Shown piece by piece: positions 1 through 11,328 of a DNA stretch of 64,000 nt (position 1 is its first letter; each line of letters starts with the position of its first letter). The stretch is taken from NCBI RefSeq assembly GCF_027744825.2, contig NC_071334.1, positions 42,757,437 through 42,821,436 of the forward strand. Reading direction: 5' to 3'. This stretch comes from Synchiropus splendidus. Taxonomy: Eukaryota; Chordata; Actinopteri; Syngnathiformes; Callionymidae. A model generated the notes under the pieces. The model made no database searches. It had not been told where the DNA came from and was given only the letters and a program-made list of their open reading frames with translations. Both the position numbers and the translations under genes were made by a program.

Positions 1-359
1 TTATACAAATGGACCAAAAATGCCATGTCAATATAACTTACAACACTAAGTATAGTAACTATAAGGACATCTTGTGCTTGCTATTGCCGGCATAAATCTG
101 ATATTTCTTGGATCTTTGGATCTATATATATGACATCAAACAATGTATATAATTTGATTGTCACAGCAAATAGTCAGACTGGTTCATAGTGTGGCCGAGT
201 TGTAACTGAGCCAAATCAGATTTTTGAACACTTGGTAAAGCAGTGTTGACAGTCAGTCAAAAATGAATCGGAATCAGATTTCAATCAGATCTCCCCACTT
301 GAATATCATCACATTTCTGGCAATCAGTTCTTCTTAAGGCATATTTATGATCAACGTTG
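1..359. other. No gene or repeat recognised
   Basis: AT-rich sequence with no microsatellite, no exon-like open frame and no match to the repeat families found elsewhere in the window. Confidence 0.4.
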
Positions 360-718
360 CGTATGGATCGGAGCCCTCTGTCCGTTCGTTTTCTATGTAT
401 GTATAAGACGTAACAATGGTGTAAATTTTCCGTCCTCCAGTAGCGATATATTTAATGGCCTCACCGACCACAGCGTCCTACAACGCCGCCTCTGTTTTAC
501 TCTTTTGTGCAAGAGGTAAATTATCAGCACTTCTTCCACTGTCACCATGTTGGTTTTGGAGTTTGTTATTGTCAAAAAGTTTTGACTTTGGGCTGCCCCC
601 CCCCGATGGATATATTGATGAACAGCAACGTAAAAAACACATGGAAGCATGTGATCAGTGACACTAACATTGTTTGAAACAAACGGATCCAATTTTGTAC
701 ATGAAGGGAGCATAAATG
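360..718 (+). repeat. Interspersed repeat family U, copy 1
   Basis: This stretch shares extended similarity with 20041-20252, 52610-52915 and, on the other strand, 37612-37862 plus 38386-38960. Shared landmarks in order are CTCCAGTAGCGATATATTTA, a CTCTTTTGTGCAAG block, the ACCATGTTGGTTTTGGAG block, GGATATATTGATGAACAGC and CATGGAAGCATGTGATCAG. Short frames on both strands here are incidental, because the other copies do not keep them. No transposase or RT motif is visible. Class unknown; a non-autonomous DNA transposon is the simplest guess. Confidence 0.65.
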
Positions 719-2701
719 GACCTTGTTGGTCATAGGGTCATACGTTCTCAGTCATTGTTGGATTGTACTTTCTTTGTGTGGAACTGGTAAGTACCATCAC
801 CGCCAGTCATCTTGTGATGTTACAGTTTACTCTGCCAAACCTCCACACTGAAATCCACAGGACCAGGGATGAAAACAGCTCAAGGCCACTGATAGCACAT
901 TAACTTTCTGAATCAAGCGCCAACCCCTCAGCAATAAGAGACACTGCCATTTTCTTTGGTGTAGTGAGGCCATTTTCAGAGAAAAAAGTATTTCATTTAA
1001 TTTTTGAAAAGAAGTTCAACCCTTAGAAGGTCAAGCATGGATACAAGTTATATAACCTTTCAAAATGAATCTGCATTAGTGTGTTGACGCACACTTTTCA
1101 CTGCAGCTCTTCAATGTCATCGGCAGACAACCGTTGAATAGAAGCGGCCCAAGGACCCACCCTTGAGATCTGACTCAACAATACAATACTCTCTGGAATA
1201 TGAATCTAAATAGTTCCAGTACATCACAACGTCATATTCTATGCCATTTACCCACGCTGTTGAGCAACTCTCCACACAAGACAGTCACAATTCAAAACCA
1301 AATTGATAACTCGGATCACAACACATAAAAGGTTAGCCATCCATACGGGACTTATTTAAATGCATAAAAAGCTGCAGACGCATGAAGCAAACAGGCCTCG
1401 GTGCCAATGCGTGGTCAAGGACTGAGCGGGTCCCTCAGCTTCAACCTGACAAAGAACACGCAGCTTTCATCCACAGCGAATCCCCCAGCCCATCCCCTCC
1501 GCTTGGATTTAGCCGCAGAATAACAAGCGTGCTACGCTGAAATATGCCAGACACAAGTTATTAGGCTGGCAGCCTAAAAATAGAAGATGGCACATTTTCA
1601 CAGCCCACATTATCATTTGCCAACAGATGCTCATGGGAGACGAATCGCGCTGAGACCGTGCATTTAGAGGCGAGGAATAAAACTATTTGTTTTTGCCATT
1701 AAATAAAGGAGAAGAAATTGAGCTGAAATATGTGTGGCGATATTACATTCTGCTAAATGCCTCAGCAGTTTGGTGATGAATTTCAAACAGAAGAGGTCAG
1801 AGAGAGGCCAATAACAATGGATGTACCGGTCTACATGGAGGGTGCGGAGGTGGAAATGAACCCAGGCTCATTATCACACTGTTGTCTGGTGCATTTTCTT
1901 GATTGAAAACAGGAAAGGACGAGAACGAAGCGGCGAATATCAAGTGAGTGCCGCGGCTGACGGAGTGATATCAGCAGTGGAGAAGCAGTTTGTCTGAGGT
2001 GAAGAAACTTTATTAAAGTCAGTGTGGGAGGGAATCAAGCCCGCTTTCACCGGGTTATTACCCTGGTGTTTTGTTGCATCATCGAGTACCAAAATGTGGA
2101 TCGTCCTGCTTAAAAATGCAATAACGTGCCTGTGTTAGAGTGATTGCTTTCTGTGACTATGCTGACTGCTCCATAGTTCAGCTTCAGTGCATATCTCGAA
2201 CTTATGTTCATAAGATGAGTGACCAGATTGAAGATCTCATCTGTAATACAAGCATTAGTACATTCATGGAGCGTCATAATGAGAATCAAAGATGTTATAA
2301 ATGCAATGGCAAGGTTCATAAAGTGTTATATCCTGCGGACGTAACAGCACTCATGCACAACTAACGCTAACCTTCACCGAGAACAACCAGTATAATGTTA
2401 TGACGAAGAACATCATACTCTAGAAACCTTGTTATGAGTTGTCATTTAGTCGTTTATTCATCATATAAATTCATGATGATGATATATGAATCTTTTAGTC
2501 ATGCATCAGAGATTAGCTCTTTATATGAAGTGTAAGCAACCTGTCATGTGATTTTGATGCAACTGTTGAAGACATGTAAAGACCATGATCTGCCTTTTAT
2601 TTTGGTTTTATTTTATCAGACAACTTCAGTTTTTCTCTCACTTTCTCTGCATAAGGTTCACTTATGACACACTAGCTGGAATCTGTATGCAATCAATCCC
2701 T
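719..2701. other. Plain non-coding sequence
   Basis: No member of the window's repeat families and no convincing exon. The part 1590-1830 has a different texture and is listed separately as a candidate conserved non-coding element. Confidence 0.4.
1590..1830. promoter_or_regulatory. Candidate conserved non-coding element
   Basis: The stretch lacks repeat-family matches and simple repeats. It combines AT-rich homeodomain-type cores (GCCATTAAATAAAG) with retained CpGs (GACGAATCGCGCTGAGACCG). That texture is often seen in vertebrate conserved non-coding elements but is not proof. No alignment was available. Confidence 0.18.
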
Positions 2702-2903
2702 GAAGGGTGGATGAGGTTTCATGAAACAGTGTCCTGATTTTCAGAGACCACCAGGTGGCGCTGTCTGCAGTAAAACGTTTGTCCTTGAACAACCAATTCA
2801 ATGAAACCTTATCATTTATAAACCAAGAGCGCCATCTACTGGCCTCTGAAAACCAGGACAGTGTTTCAACACTGTTTCATGACACCTCATCTAGCAATCA
2901 CTA
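2702..2903 (+). mobile_element. hAT-type palindromic MITE with two CTCF-like motifs
   Basis: A nearly complete member of the window's main MITE family. The left arm runs from GGATGAGGTTTCATGAAACA, the middle carries the ACTTGAACAAC-type spacer in slightly diverged form, and the right arm is the inverted copy ending at an ATCACTA-type terminus. Both CTCF-like 15-mers fit CCASYAGRKGGCRSY exactly: 2748-2762 on plus and 2828-2842 on minus. They face each other, with starts 80 bp apart. Confidence 0.85.
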
Positions 2904-2924
2904 CCTACTATGACCCGCTGGATT

Positions 2925-3290
2925 CCAGATCTGTGTGCCAAACTGTCAGTGTTTCCAGACCTTCTAATTGGCTCCCTATCCGTGTGTCCTTATTGCTTGA
3001 CATCCATCACAGACTCAGATTTGTTTTTTTTTTTTGTATTTTTCCCCTTTGTGTCTTATTCCCTGCATCAGTGGACATTTTCTTTTGGTTGTTTAGTGCT
3101 TTTTAGACGTTAGCTGAGTCTATGATGTCTAGTCATTTTCGCCTTCATTTTTCACGTCTGCTTCCCGTCCCCTCTCTGCACTCTCCGGTGCGTCACTCAG
3201 GACAGCAATCACTTGGTGACCGGGGAGCTTTAGGGACCGGAACAATATAGTCATGGCCTGCAGCTTAGTCCCACGTCCTTGCATCACATT
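2925..3290 (+). repeat. Possible degenerate LTR-like repeat
   Basis: A T/C-rich stretch with a TGTGTGCCAAACTGTC block followed by a T-tract and TTTGTGTCTTATTCCCTGC. Its order and texture resemble the reverse complement of the LTR-like elements at 5815-6225 and 37863-38380, which contain TCTGGCACACGTTGCTGGAG. Ends and target duplication are not identifiable, so membership is a guess. Confidence 0.25.
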
Positions 3291-3669
3291 GTAGAGTTGC
3301 AGTTTAAGTGAATGTACGTCGCTCCTGTACTACTTTTCCCCCCACAAATCTGTGCTTCATTTCCTTCACTTTCACCTTTACTCCACTACATTTCAATATA
3401 ATATGTACTTTTACTTAGTTATACTTCTTTTAATACCTTTTACTGAAGTCATTCTCTGGTATCCTGTTCTTGTACTCTGCAAACGCCTTAACCGTTTGTT
3501 TGTTCAACACATATCTGCATTTTGGAGCACTCTATTTTCTTTGTTGTGCTGTGCATCACTTTTGAGTTCCATTTGGAAAGTATTGGACTATTTGCATCGG
3601 AAATGAATTTTCTTTTCAGCTGAGTTATTCACGCTGAACTAGTAATGAACTAGGCCAACAAAGCAACAT

Positions 3670-3832
3670 GAAGCAGTGTTGTCATTTGTCACTAGATGGC
3701 ACTATCTGCTCCTAATTGTTTTTGGATTTGAACAATTCCTATGAAGTGATCATTTTAAATCCGACGGCGCCACCTACTGAGCTCTGAAATTTATTTCACT
3801 GTTTCATGAAGCCTCATCAGATCATCACTACT
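3670..3832 (+). mobile_element. MITE copy, subfamily with GAAGCCTCATCAG end
   Basis: The copy lacks its outer left end. The left motif at 3689-3703 (TCACTAGATGGCACT) and the right motif near 3760-3780 each carry one mismatch to the CTCF consensus. The right terminus is GCCTCATCAGATCATCACTA. The internal spacer has diverged from the main subfamily. Confidence 0.75.
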
Positions 3833-5570
3833 CCAACCAGCACCCCTGAAATGGTAGTGAGTGATGTCTGACCCAACTCATTGTAAGAGCTCAGTAGGTT
3901 GCGCAGTCCATAAATCTGTAATAATGTCACGTTTCTTTTAAATAGTTGTTCAAAGCCAATGATTATCGAGCAAATAGTGCCGTCTCACGTGGACACTACT
4001 TCATCTGCCCATCGGTACTTCTTTCATGTATTTCACACTGTCGGACACCTGAAACACCTGTTGCTTGGTTGCACATGCAAAACAGAAAATTGATTTGTGT
4101 ACAATTAGAAGGGAATTTGTCAAGTTGTCGACGTCATGTTTCTGACAAGCCACAGTGTTGGCCACACCCCAGTAGGGGCCAGGTCCGTTGTTGAAAGCCA
4201 TAGCACAAAGAGAGAGCACATTAATATGCGATGGAGAAGCACAAGTGTTCCATCATCTCCGATTAAAAGTGAAAAGTCCAACAGTAGCAGAACAGTTCTT
4301 ATCTGCTGTTTGGCTCCCACCAAGAGCAACACTGGGACACTGAGCAAAAGAGGAAGTGCCTCTTTATTATTTCAGAGGCAGAAACTTTAAGAGAACCAAG
4401 CTCATGGCGGGTGGTCACTGTTGAACTGACTGTGGAAGAGAGACGACTGAGGAGGAGTGGAAGAGAAAAGGCAAGGTTAGTCACAGAAAATGCAACTCTT
4501 GAACGACACATTTGAAAGATGAAGAGATATGAGTTTAGCCTTGACTGAAATACGATGACCTATTAGCACGTGACGGAAACACAAGACAGTGGTGCTTCAT
4601 AATAAACGCTAGTTCTGCAAAACCTAGTGCATTTTTGTGTCATTTGAGAAAAAAGAAAATGTTATCGTATATTAATCTCAGTTTATCTTGAGATAGACTA
4701 GAAAATATAGGCATTTACATACAAAACCACACAGGCTGACATAGAAGTCATTAATTGTGTCTTCTTTATGATTGAGAAATGTTTCTTTGTTGTGCCTCAG
4801 TGCTATTTTTGTAGGGGTAAAAAATGTATCCAGTAATATTCCAATAATCCAACATAATGGATCTGTGCTCGGCAGGTTGGAGTCGGCCTGTCTGTGACGT
4901 CTGACCAAACCAAACAAGATGGCAAATGGCCAAAAGAAAGCAGTGGAACGAGATAACTTAAGCCTCGATTGAGGTCCAGTGTTTGGAAACAGAGATGTTC
5001 TCAATGTCTCGGTTATGGTTTGTCAAATTTGTGAAGGTAAAGAAAAATGTTGGAAACTAATTGGTGTAACTATATAAAACAGTACTTGCTGGTCAGCTAG
5101 TCTCATCAAGGTCCAAGATAACAGATGTATCTCAGTCCACCTCCAAAACCGTTGAGCTTGCCTAGGTTCCAAAACAATAGTCTCTTTCAAGCATTCTTTA
5201 AAACATGGTAGGCCACCAGTTAGATGGTCGTCACGTTGGATGTTTGGTACATTTAGTGCCAGTCCTGCCAGAAAAAAGTGAATTGCTATGTATCAGGTCA
5301 TTGTGACCCATCAGATTTGAATTAGGAGGAAAATAGACATGTAATGTTTCCCTTAGGAAACTCTAGAAATGAACATCTTTGTGTGTAATGAAGTACATAT
5401 TGTACAAGGCGCGCCCTCGATCCAGTCTCTGTTCTATTGAAGAAGATGATGCTGTTATGATCTCTGCCTCAGTCCTCACAATTCTGGTGATCGTCGGTGT
5501 GCGACACAACAAAAGTATGACGGCAATATGACAAACCTCTCCAACCGACCATCGAGGCACCTCCAGCACT
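3833..5570. other. Plain non-coding sequence
   Basis: No repeat family or exon recognised. Frames near 4140-4390 and 4678-5004 have no domain, no codon bias and no splice context that I can see. Confidence 0.4.
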
Positions 5571-5804
5571 GAAGGGTAGATGAGGTTTCAGGACGCAGTA
5601 TTGAACGGTGGACGAGGTTTCATGAAACCGTGTGATGATTTTCAGAGGCCACCAGATGGCACTGTCTGCTAAAATGTTTGACTTGAACAACTAATTCAAT
5701 GAGACCTCACATCAGTTCTAAACCAAGACTGTCATCTAGTGCTATCTGAAAATTAGGACACTGTTACATCAATCCTGCAACACCGTTTCTTGACCTGCCC
5801 ATTA
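5571..5804 (+). mobile_element. MITE copy with extended left end
   Basis: The copy shows the two-step left end GAAGGGTAGATGAGGTTTC followed by GGACGAGGTTTCATGAAACC. The left CTCF-like motif at 5649-5663 is an exact fit. The right motif (CTGTCATCTAGTGCTATCTG) is degraded. The right terminus runs into the LTR-like element that starts at 5815. Confidence 0.82.
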
Positions 5805-5814
5805 GTTATTAATT

Positions 5815-6225
5815 TGTTATGATCCACGTGTGGGGTGGGACCCAAGTGCCGTGATGAGGAACTCACATGGGGCAGTATGAGGAGAAAGTACAAGACAAAA
5901 GACAATGAACAGCAATAACAAATCACAGAACAAACTAGGAAACATGCAGAAACAGAGGAGGGAGCAAAACACTAACTCAGGAAACAGGGATAATCAAGGA
6001 GTAAATAAGACAATGAACCGAGCCATCAAAAGGCGAGGACGAACGAGGAGAGCCAGTTTACCACAAGGAACAAATGGAGTCGATCTGGCACACGTTGCTG
6101 GAGTCCAGGTGCTTATGAGCTGTTGATGCTGGTTAGATGACTGACTCCAGCCGCGTGCCATAAACCAGGAAACAGAGAACACAAAATAGGAGTTATAATT
6201 ACTAAAATAAAAGCGAATCATGACA
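5815..6225 (-). mobile_element. Solo-LTR-like element, 411 bp
   Basis: The ends are TGTTATGATCC and CATGACA, the TG...CA pattern of LTRs. Flanking pentamers are TAATT (5810-5814) and GAATT (6226-6230), four of five alike. The interior shares GACCCAAGTG, TCTGGCACACGTTGCTGGAG and a GACTCCAGCCG-GTGCCA block with 37863-38380, so the two are one family. Orientation is inferred by comparison only. No gag or pol frame lies inside. A non-autonomous DNA element with TGTCA-type ends is the alternative. Confidence 0.6.
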
Positions 6226-7590
6226 GAATTCAAAATAAGAATAGTAGCATTAAAAAAAAACATTAGATGTAGCAACTAACATTTCCTCTTGTTGAATTAA
6301 CCACAAGAAATGTTCATATATTTAGTTCAATTTATTTAACTTTAATATGACTATGGTAGAGGTTATACTTTTTTCCAAATAAAATGTGTATTCATTTGCC
6401 ATTAATTAAAAACTTGTTTGTATCCAGAATAATTAATTCATACTGGATTCCCCTGCAAAAAAACAACAGGAATGGAAATGCTCTCAGACCACTGCATATT
6501 GTAAAATAGATGACTAACTTCTCGATCACTTGAAATTCGTCCACTTCTTTCCATGTTTACAAATGAAATGCCAAACAACTTGCACTAGTGACACACATTA
6601 TAATTCCCTGACTCACCTGGAGTCCTCTGAACACTGAACCTTTTCTTTGGAGACTTTACCACTTTCTCATACTTCATCTGAAAACGTGAAAACAATTTCA
6701 AACACGTCGTCACCTTCACACCTCTCTCTATATATTCATCAGCTTGTAACGTCGGTGCCTTTGACTGCTATATTTTGTCAGACAACAGCAGCTGCTTCAC
6801 AGCAGGAGAGACGAAGACATCCACTCTCAGCGCGTCAGGTATCTTTAATAGCTTTTAATCAACAGGTGTTGCGAAGATAAAGAGGCGCTGATTTGCTGTC
6901 AAGAATTTCTTCTCCCGCTCTCTGTACGTCTCTATTTTGACAGGTCTGTGATGCATTCCTCCTCCTTAACTCTCTGAGAAAATGTGCCCTGTTGTTTTCG
7001 GTGGGCACGTCCTGAGCGTTATCTGGAGCTGAGCGCCAGGTCGCCCCTCTTCTGTCTGCAGGTAGCTTCTGGCTCAGATAATAAAGTGTCGCACCCACAT
7101 CAAGCTGGATGACTCAGCGTTTCACATTCAATTCCACTGACTCACTGCTGAGTTGCAATATTAAAGGACTGATAAAAATGATAGAAATGCGATGTCACAG
7201 AATCCTTTCGTCGGGTACAAAACTATTGTCCAACTAACCGATGACTTTATTCGTGTAATGTGTCATGGAGACGTGCAACACTGAATTGCAATGAATTGAA
7301 ATGTCATGAAATTGAAAACAAAGTTCCGATGATGTGATGCAGGGTGACTCGAATGCCATAGGCAGCAATACCGTGTTTGCAGGGGACCAGAGGGAGTGAC
7401 CAGGGACGTGTGATCTCGTTCATATTTGGAGGTCACCTGCTATGACTAGCTCTGTCAACATTGATCGGCATGTAACCCACGTGGAATGCTATTAGATCCG
7501 TGTTCCTCTTCAGTCATGGTTTGATAAAATAGATGTTGCTCAAAATATTAAACCTCTGTTTTTTACTTGTGTTTCTTCAGAGCGTTTGCC
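6226..7590. other. Plain non-coding sequence
   Basis: Nothing assignable. A moderately GC-rich patch at 6890-7100 opens a 79-codon frame on the minus strand without recognisable motifs. Confidence 0.35.
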
Positions 7591-7748
7591 TCCCCACTGC
7601 CATTTTTAAACCGAGAGCGCCACCTATTGACATCATCACCGGATTAAACATTGTGTGAAATTCCCAAAAAATATTGAGCACAGTGCCATCTATGGGCCTC
7701 TAAAAATGAGCAAACTGTTTCACGAAGCCTCATCAGCTCATCACGACT
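7591..7748 (+). mobile_element. Decayed MITE copy
   Basis: Only the right part is clear: TTTTTAAACCGAGAGCGCC, then GTGCCATCTATGGGCCTCTA and a CACGAAGCCTCATCAGCTC terminus. Neither CTCF-like motif is an exact fit. A short insertion or rearrangement separates the two motif remnants. Confidence 0.65.
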
Positions 7749-8430
7749 GTATACTACTCATGCTAACTCCCAAGGTGTCGAATACCGACTACTTTCAAGT
7801 GTACTCTTGTCCTATGTTGACAAAGCATGCAGTTGTTTGACGTGTTTTTATAGAGAGTATGTAGAGCACCACGCCATGGCTAACCCTGACGTCAACACAC
7901 GATGTGGAAGCCTGAATTTCCTGCAACACAAACAATTCATTACACTTCATTATGGAAACTCATACAGTCCACATGTGGTCCAAGTTGCAGATGAGGTTTT
8001 CAATTGAATTCACTCACTTCTGCACCTCTTATTTCCTGTCCTGTAATTGTCCCTGTTGGTTCTCACTGGCCTAAATCAGTACTTGTCACAGCGACTGCTA
8101 TCATCAGCGTTGACACACGCTTGGTGTTGTGTGCGCGCCGTCATTGTTAAACCTATTGAATTGCAATGAAGAGCAAGAGCCACTCCCTAATGAGCTTGTT
8201 GGAAACATGATTTGATTCACATTACCGTCCCCAAGTGATGGAGGCGTTGCACAGTACTGCGCGATAATGGAGCGTCTGTCATCATGTACCTTGGTCATGT
8301 TTGGCAGGCGGCGTGTCTGTTGCTGTGTGGCAGCTCACAGGCAGGCACACGCCCACCTCGTCCGGCCTGTTCATCATCAGACATGAAACATCCCAAAAGT
8401 ACACGAGGCCAACTTTCTATGGCTCAGCTG
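7749..8430. other. Plain non-coding sequence
   Basis: No repeat family match and no exon-like frame. A CpG-containing patch lies at 8120-8290. Confidence 0.35.
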
Positions 8431-8650
8431 CAACACCAAGCTTCTTTCGCTTGACGTCACATCTGCTGGCTGCACCTGACTAATGACTCAAAACTTAATT
8501 TCCTGACTTTGACTAGACGACAGATGAAAATCAATCTCCCCGCTAAGTTTTCTGCCTGTGCTAATCTTAAAATGACAGCCATTAGGCAGTATTGCATTTT
8601 ATCCCCTGCTGAAATAATGACGATAAATCATATGAGGTGACTGGACCATC
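8431..8650. promoter_or_regulatory. Candidate conserved non-coding element
   Basis: Low-repeat sequence with dense short factor-type cores: a CRE-like TGACGTCA at 8453-8460, TGACTAATGACTCA, AATCAATCTCC, CAGCCATTAGGCAG and ATAATGACGATAAATCATAT. Homeodomain and bZIP-type cores packed into about 200 bp without simple repeats is typical of vertebrate developmental enhancers. This is inference from texture only. Confidence 0.25.
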
Positions 8651-9004
8651 CATTTTTTGGACTTTTATGGCGGCTCCAAGTCTTGAGTTCTGGACTCATG
8701 TCTGATCAATAGGAGGTTTCCTACTCCTTTTAAACCATCTGGTCAATATAAATTAATTTCTAAATTACACAAAAAAATCTCTCTAGAGACCCCACCAACC
8801 GATGGACCTTAATCTTGACCTTTATCCCTGCTGAGGCTCTGTGAATGTGCTGGTGCACGTGGTCACCATGGTGACGTCTGCGTGGCGAGATAAGAGGGTG
8901 TGGTAGCTGGTGAGGAGATAACCATCAGGTGGCCCGACTGGATCCATTTCCCAATCCTCTCATTTCCTATTTCAGAGGCTGAAGTAGTGAGGTCCACACA
9001 GAGT

Positions 9005-9234
9005 CTCACACACACACGTACACCTGTACTGCTGTATTTGTGTGGACCTTTCATTGTCATAACCCTTTCGCCAGCCTCTCACCCTCTCACCAGGCCTCTG
9101 AACCAAACTGAAACGCAATTATAATGACCCAGTTATTGTAATGTTTTGATCCTCAAAAGTGAGGCTCAAGCATGTGTGGCCAGGCCAAAAGGTCCCCATG
9201 AATATGGCTGTACAAGGAACACACACAGACACAT
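9005..9234 (+). repeat. CA-bounded repeat, unit 1 of a head-to-tail pair
   Basis: The unit opens with a CA run followed by GTGTGGACCTTTCATTGTCA and AACCCTTTCGCCAGCCTCTC. It continues with CTCTGAACCAAACTGAAACG and TAATGACCCAGTTATT, and closes with AAGGAACACACACAGACACA. The same order of landmarks recurs at 9235-9496, 10370-11072 and 31325-31824. The start (CA)n...TGGGGACC and the end GGTCCCC...(CA)n are weakly inverted relative to each other. Confidence 0.75.
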
Positions 9235-9496
9235 GCACTTGCCCTACTATCTCTACTATCTACATTTAGATTGACATAACCCTTTCCCCAGGCGCTCAGC
9301 CTAAACCTAACCTAAACCAAGAATCTTAATAAAGCCAAATTATAACATAGTTATTTTGAAGTTCTAGTCCTTCAAATGATGCTTGACCTCAAGTGGACCA
9401 GCAAACATGTCAGCACAAAGCCAAATGTCCTCACAAGTGATTGTGTTTCCAAGAAATGGTCCTCACAAGTATATCTAAACCAGGTACACACACACA
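9235..9496 (+). repeat. CA-bounded repeat, unit 2 of the pair
   Basis: Same family and orientation as the preceding unit, joined directly to it. Landmarks are GACATAACCCTTTCCCCAGG, TCCTCACAAGTGATTGTGTT and TCCTCACAAGTATATCTAAA, then ACCAGGTACACACACACA at the end. The first part is truncated relative to 31537-31824. Confidence 0.7.
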
Positions 9497-10100
9497 ATGT
9501 CTGAAGGCTAATCACATGGAGAGGAAAGCCACAAGACCAAACTGAGTGCGTGTGTGGAGAGAATAAAAGCCTATTAAGCCAGACTGTGCATCCTGACGTC
9601 TCACTGAGGTGAAGCAGCAAATAAAGAGCTTTTCCCACTGATATTTCCCATTTGGTCCCTGCTGGCGCTGTGAAATGACTTGTTTGCTACGAGTGTCATG
9701 GGTCTCTGTGAAGTCAAGCTAACGTGGTCCTGGGTGATATTTGTATCCAGTTCTTTTATTTTGGCCGACCGTTTCGTCATTAGACATTTAGTCGAGGGGT
9801 TCAAACATGAGGGGCATTCTCTGAAAAGCTCTTTCTTATGGGATGACTAGTCACTGCTCAAAAACAAGGACATTTATCAAGTATTTATTCAGTACAAACA
9901 TACATACTTTTGGACCAGAAAATGCCAGTTCATTGACACCCATCATTGTCAAGTGTATTCTTGGTTTGTTTGATGGGATTTTATTGTTTATACTCAGATA
10001 TATTGTATTTATTGTGGTTGATTCATTGCCATCTATGGTCACGTATCCAATAGCCAATCAAAATAGCCATTAGCCATTTAGATGAAATACCGAGGTGTCA
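9497..10100. other. Plain non-coding sequence
   Basis: No repeat family match. AT-rich frames on both strands at 9843-10073 show no coding signature. Confidence 0.35.
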
Positions 10101-10105
10101 ATCAA

Positions 10106-10330
10106 GACCAATATTCTCCCAGGGGTCTTTTGGATCTGCCTCTTGGTCTCGCTCTCCAGAGACTTGCCTGGATCATCGCACTGGGGGCACAAGCTGATAG
10201 AACTCTCACAGTCCTGGGAGCAGCAGTTGCTGCAGCAGCTATGGTCCTCCTCCACCGAGTGAAGGGTTTCATTTCCAACCAGACCTTGGCACTCCATTCC
10301 CTCCTGAATACGAGCAGTGGTCTCTGACTT
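10106..10330 (-). CDS. Exon-like island, unrecognised product
   Basis: On the minus strand one frame stays open for about 75 codons and reads as plausible protein. It has a cysteine cluster (HSCCSNCCSQDC, then CPQC) followed by a charged stretch (KSLESETKRQ). Third codon positions are clearly richer in G/C than the AT-rich surroundings. An upstream AG (CTGAACTAAG) could be an acceptor, and CCAGGCAAGT could be a GC-type donor within it. No canonical GT donor is evident. I do not recognise the family. A chance open frame or an old transposon fragment is equally possible. Confidence 0.25.
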
Positions 10331-10369
10331 AGTTCAGGTGAGAGTTGCAAGCAAGCGCCCACACATCAT

Positions 10370-10576
10370 CCACACACACACTCACACACTTGTTTGTATT
10401 CCTGTCTTTGTGGGGACCGCTCATTGACATGAGGCTTCCCCGAATCTCTCACTGTAAACCTAACCAGGACTCTGAACCAAACTGACAGCAAATTAGAATG
10501 AACCAGATCTTTTAAGTCTTCATCCTCAAATTGAGGCTTCAATTGTGAGGAGCAGCACAAGGTGCACGCACAGGTT
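10370..10576 (+). repeat. CA-bounded repeat, second pair, unit 1
   Basis: Starts with CACACACACTCACACACTTG, then the TTTGTGGGGACCGCTCATTG block, CCTAACCAGGACTCTGAACC and a closing GCACGCACAGG. The order matches the units at 9005 and 31325. Confidence 0.75.
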
Positions 10577-10665
10577 TGTCACTTTGTGGGGAACCTTCAT
10601 TGCCATGAGCCTTTGCCCACCCTTAACCTTAACCATCAAAACAAATGGCTAAACTAGGACTCTGA
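10577..10665 (+). repeat. CA-bounded repeat, second pair, unit 2 (left half)
   Basis: Contains CTTTGTGGGGAACCTTCATT and GGCTAAACTAGGACTCTGA. The unit breaks off exactly in the middle of the conserved ACTCTGAACCAAACTG block and resumes at about 10909, so 10666-10908 is an insertion. Confidence 0.72.
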
Positions 10666-10908
10666 CGTGGTTGAGTGAACTCATACCGGACAATGCGCTT
10701 CATATGGAGGGATTCTTTCTTCACCACGCAGACCGGGTTCTGGAGCTCAAAACCTAAACCAAAGGTGGAGGCGTGTGTTGTTACATCATCATTCTGGTAT
10801 TTTTAGTGCAGGGTGTACCAAAGTCTCGTCCCGTTTCCACTGTCCAATTTGGTGGGATCCTCACTGACATTGGCAATAAAGCTTTTTCTGATTCAAATTC
10901 TGATTCTG
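10666..10908 (+). mobile_element. 5'-truncated L2-like LINE 3' end
   Basis: The insert ends with GGCAATAAAGCTTTTTCTGA and a short run of TTCTGATTCAAATTCTGATT type. A polyadenylation-like signal followed by short tandem TCTGATTC repeats is the usual tail of L2-clade LINEs. The minus-strand LINE at 22420-23873 has a related tail. About 240 bp, no coding part left. It interrupts a CA-bounded repeat unit. Confidence 0.65.
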
Positions 10909-11072
10909 TACCAAACTGAAAATCAATTACAGTGACCCAGTTATTTTGAAATTTCATTCTTCAAATTGAAGCTTAAATGTGTCGGGTCCTGCAAAAGGTC
11001 CTACAAGCAAATATTTGTCCAATAATTGTTCCCTGCAAGTCTAGCTATACAGGGCATGCACACACATACACA
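10909..11072 (+). repeat. CA-bounded repeat, second pair, unit 2 (right half)
   Basis: Resumes with ACCAAACTGAAAATCAATTA and CAGTGACCCAGTTATTTTGA. It ends with TTCCCTGCAAGTCTAGCTAT and a CACACACATACACA run, matching the right part of the units at 9235 and 31537. Confidence 0.72.
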
Positions 11073-11328
11073 GGGAGACAATGATGATGAAGGGAGAAGA
11101 AACAGAACATCAGTGACCTGCTCCAGGACACGGCCCGCCATGAACTCCTGATCCACAATGGCTCCAAAATGCCACTCCAGTCGTGGCACATAAACTCGGA
11201 GCAACCATCTTTTCTTCTTCTGACCATAATTTTCAATGGTCTTTTCATCATATTTTCCTCATCAGAGGTCAGCTGGGAGACTTCACGTGGAGAGCCAAGT
11301 TCACTACTACATCAGTGAAAAAAAGCTA

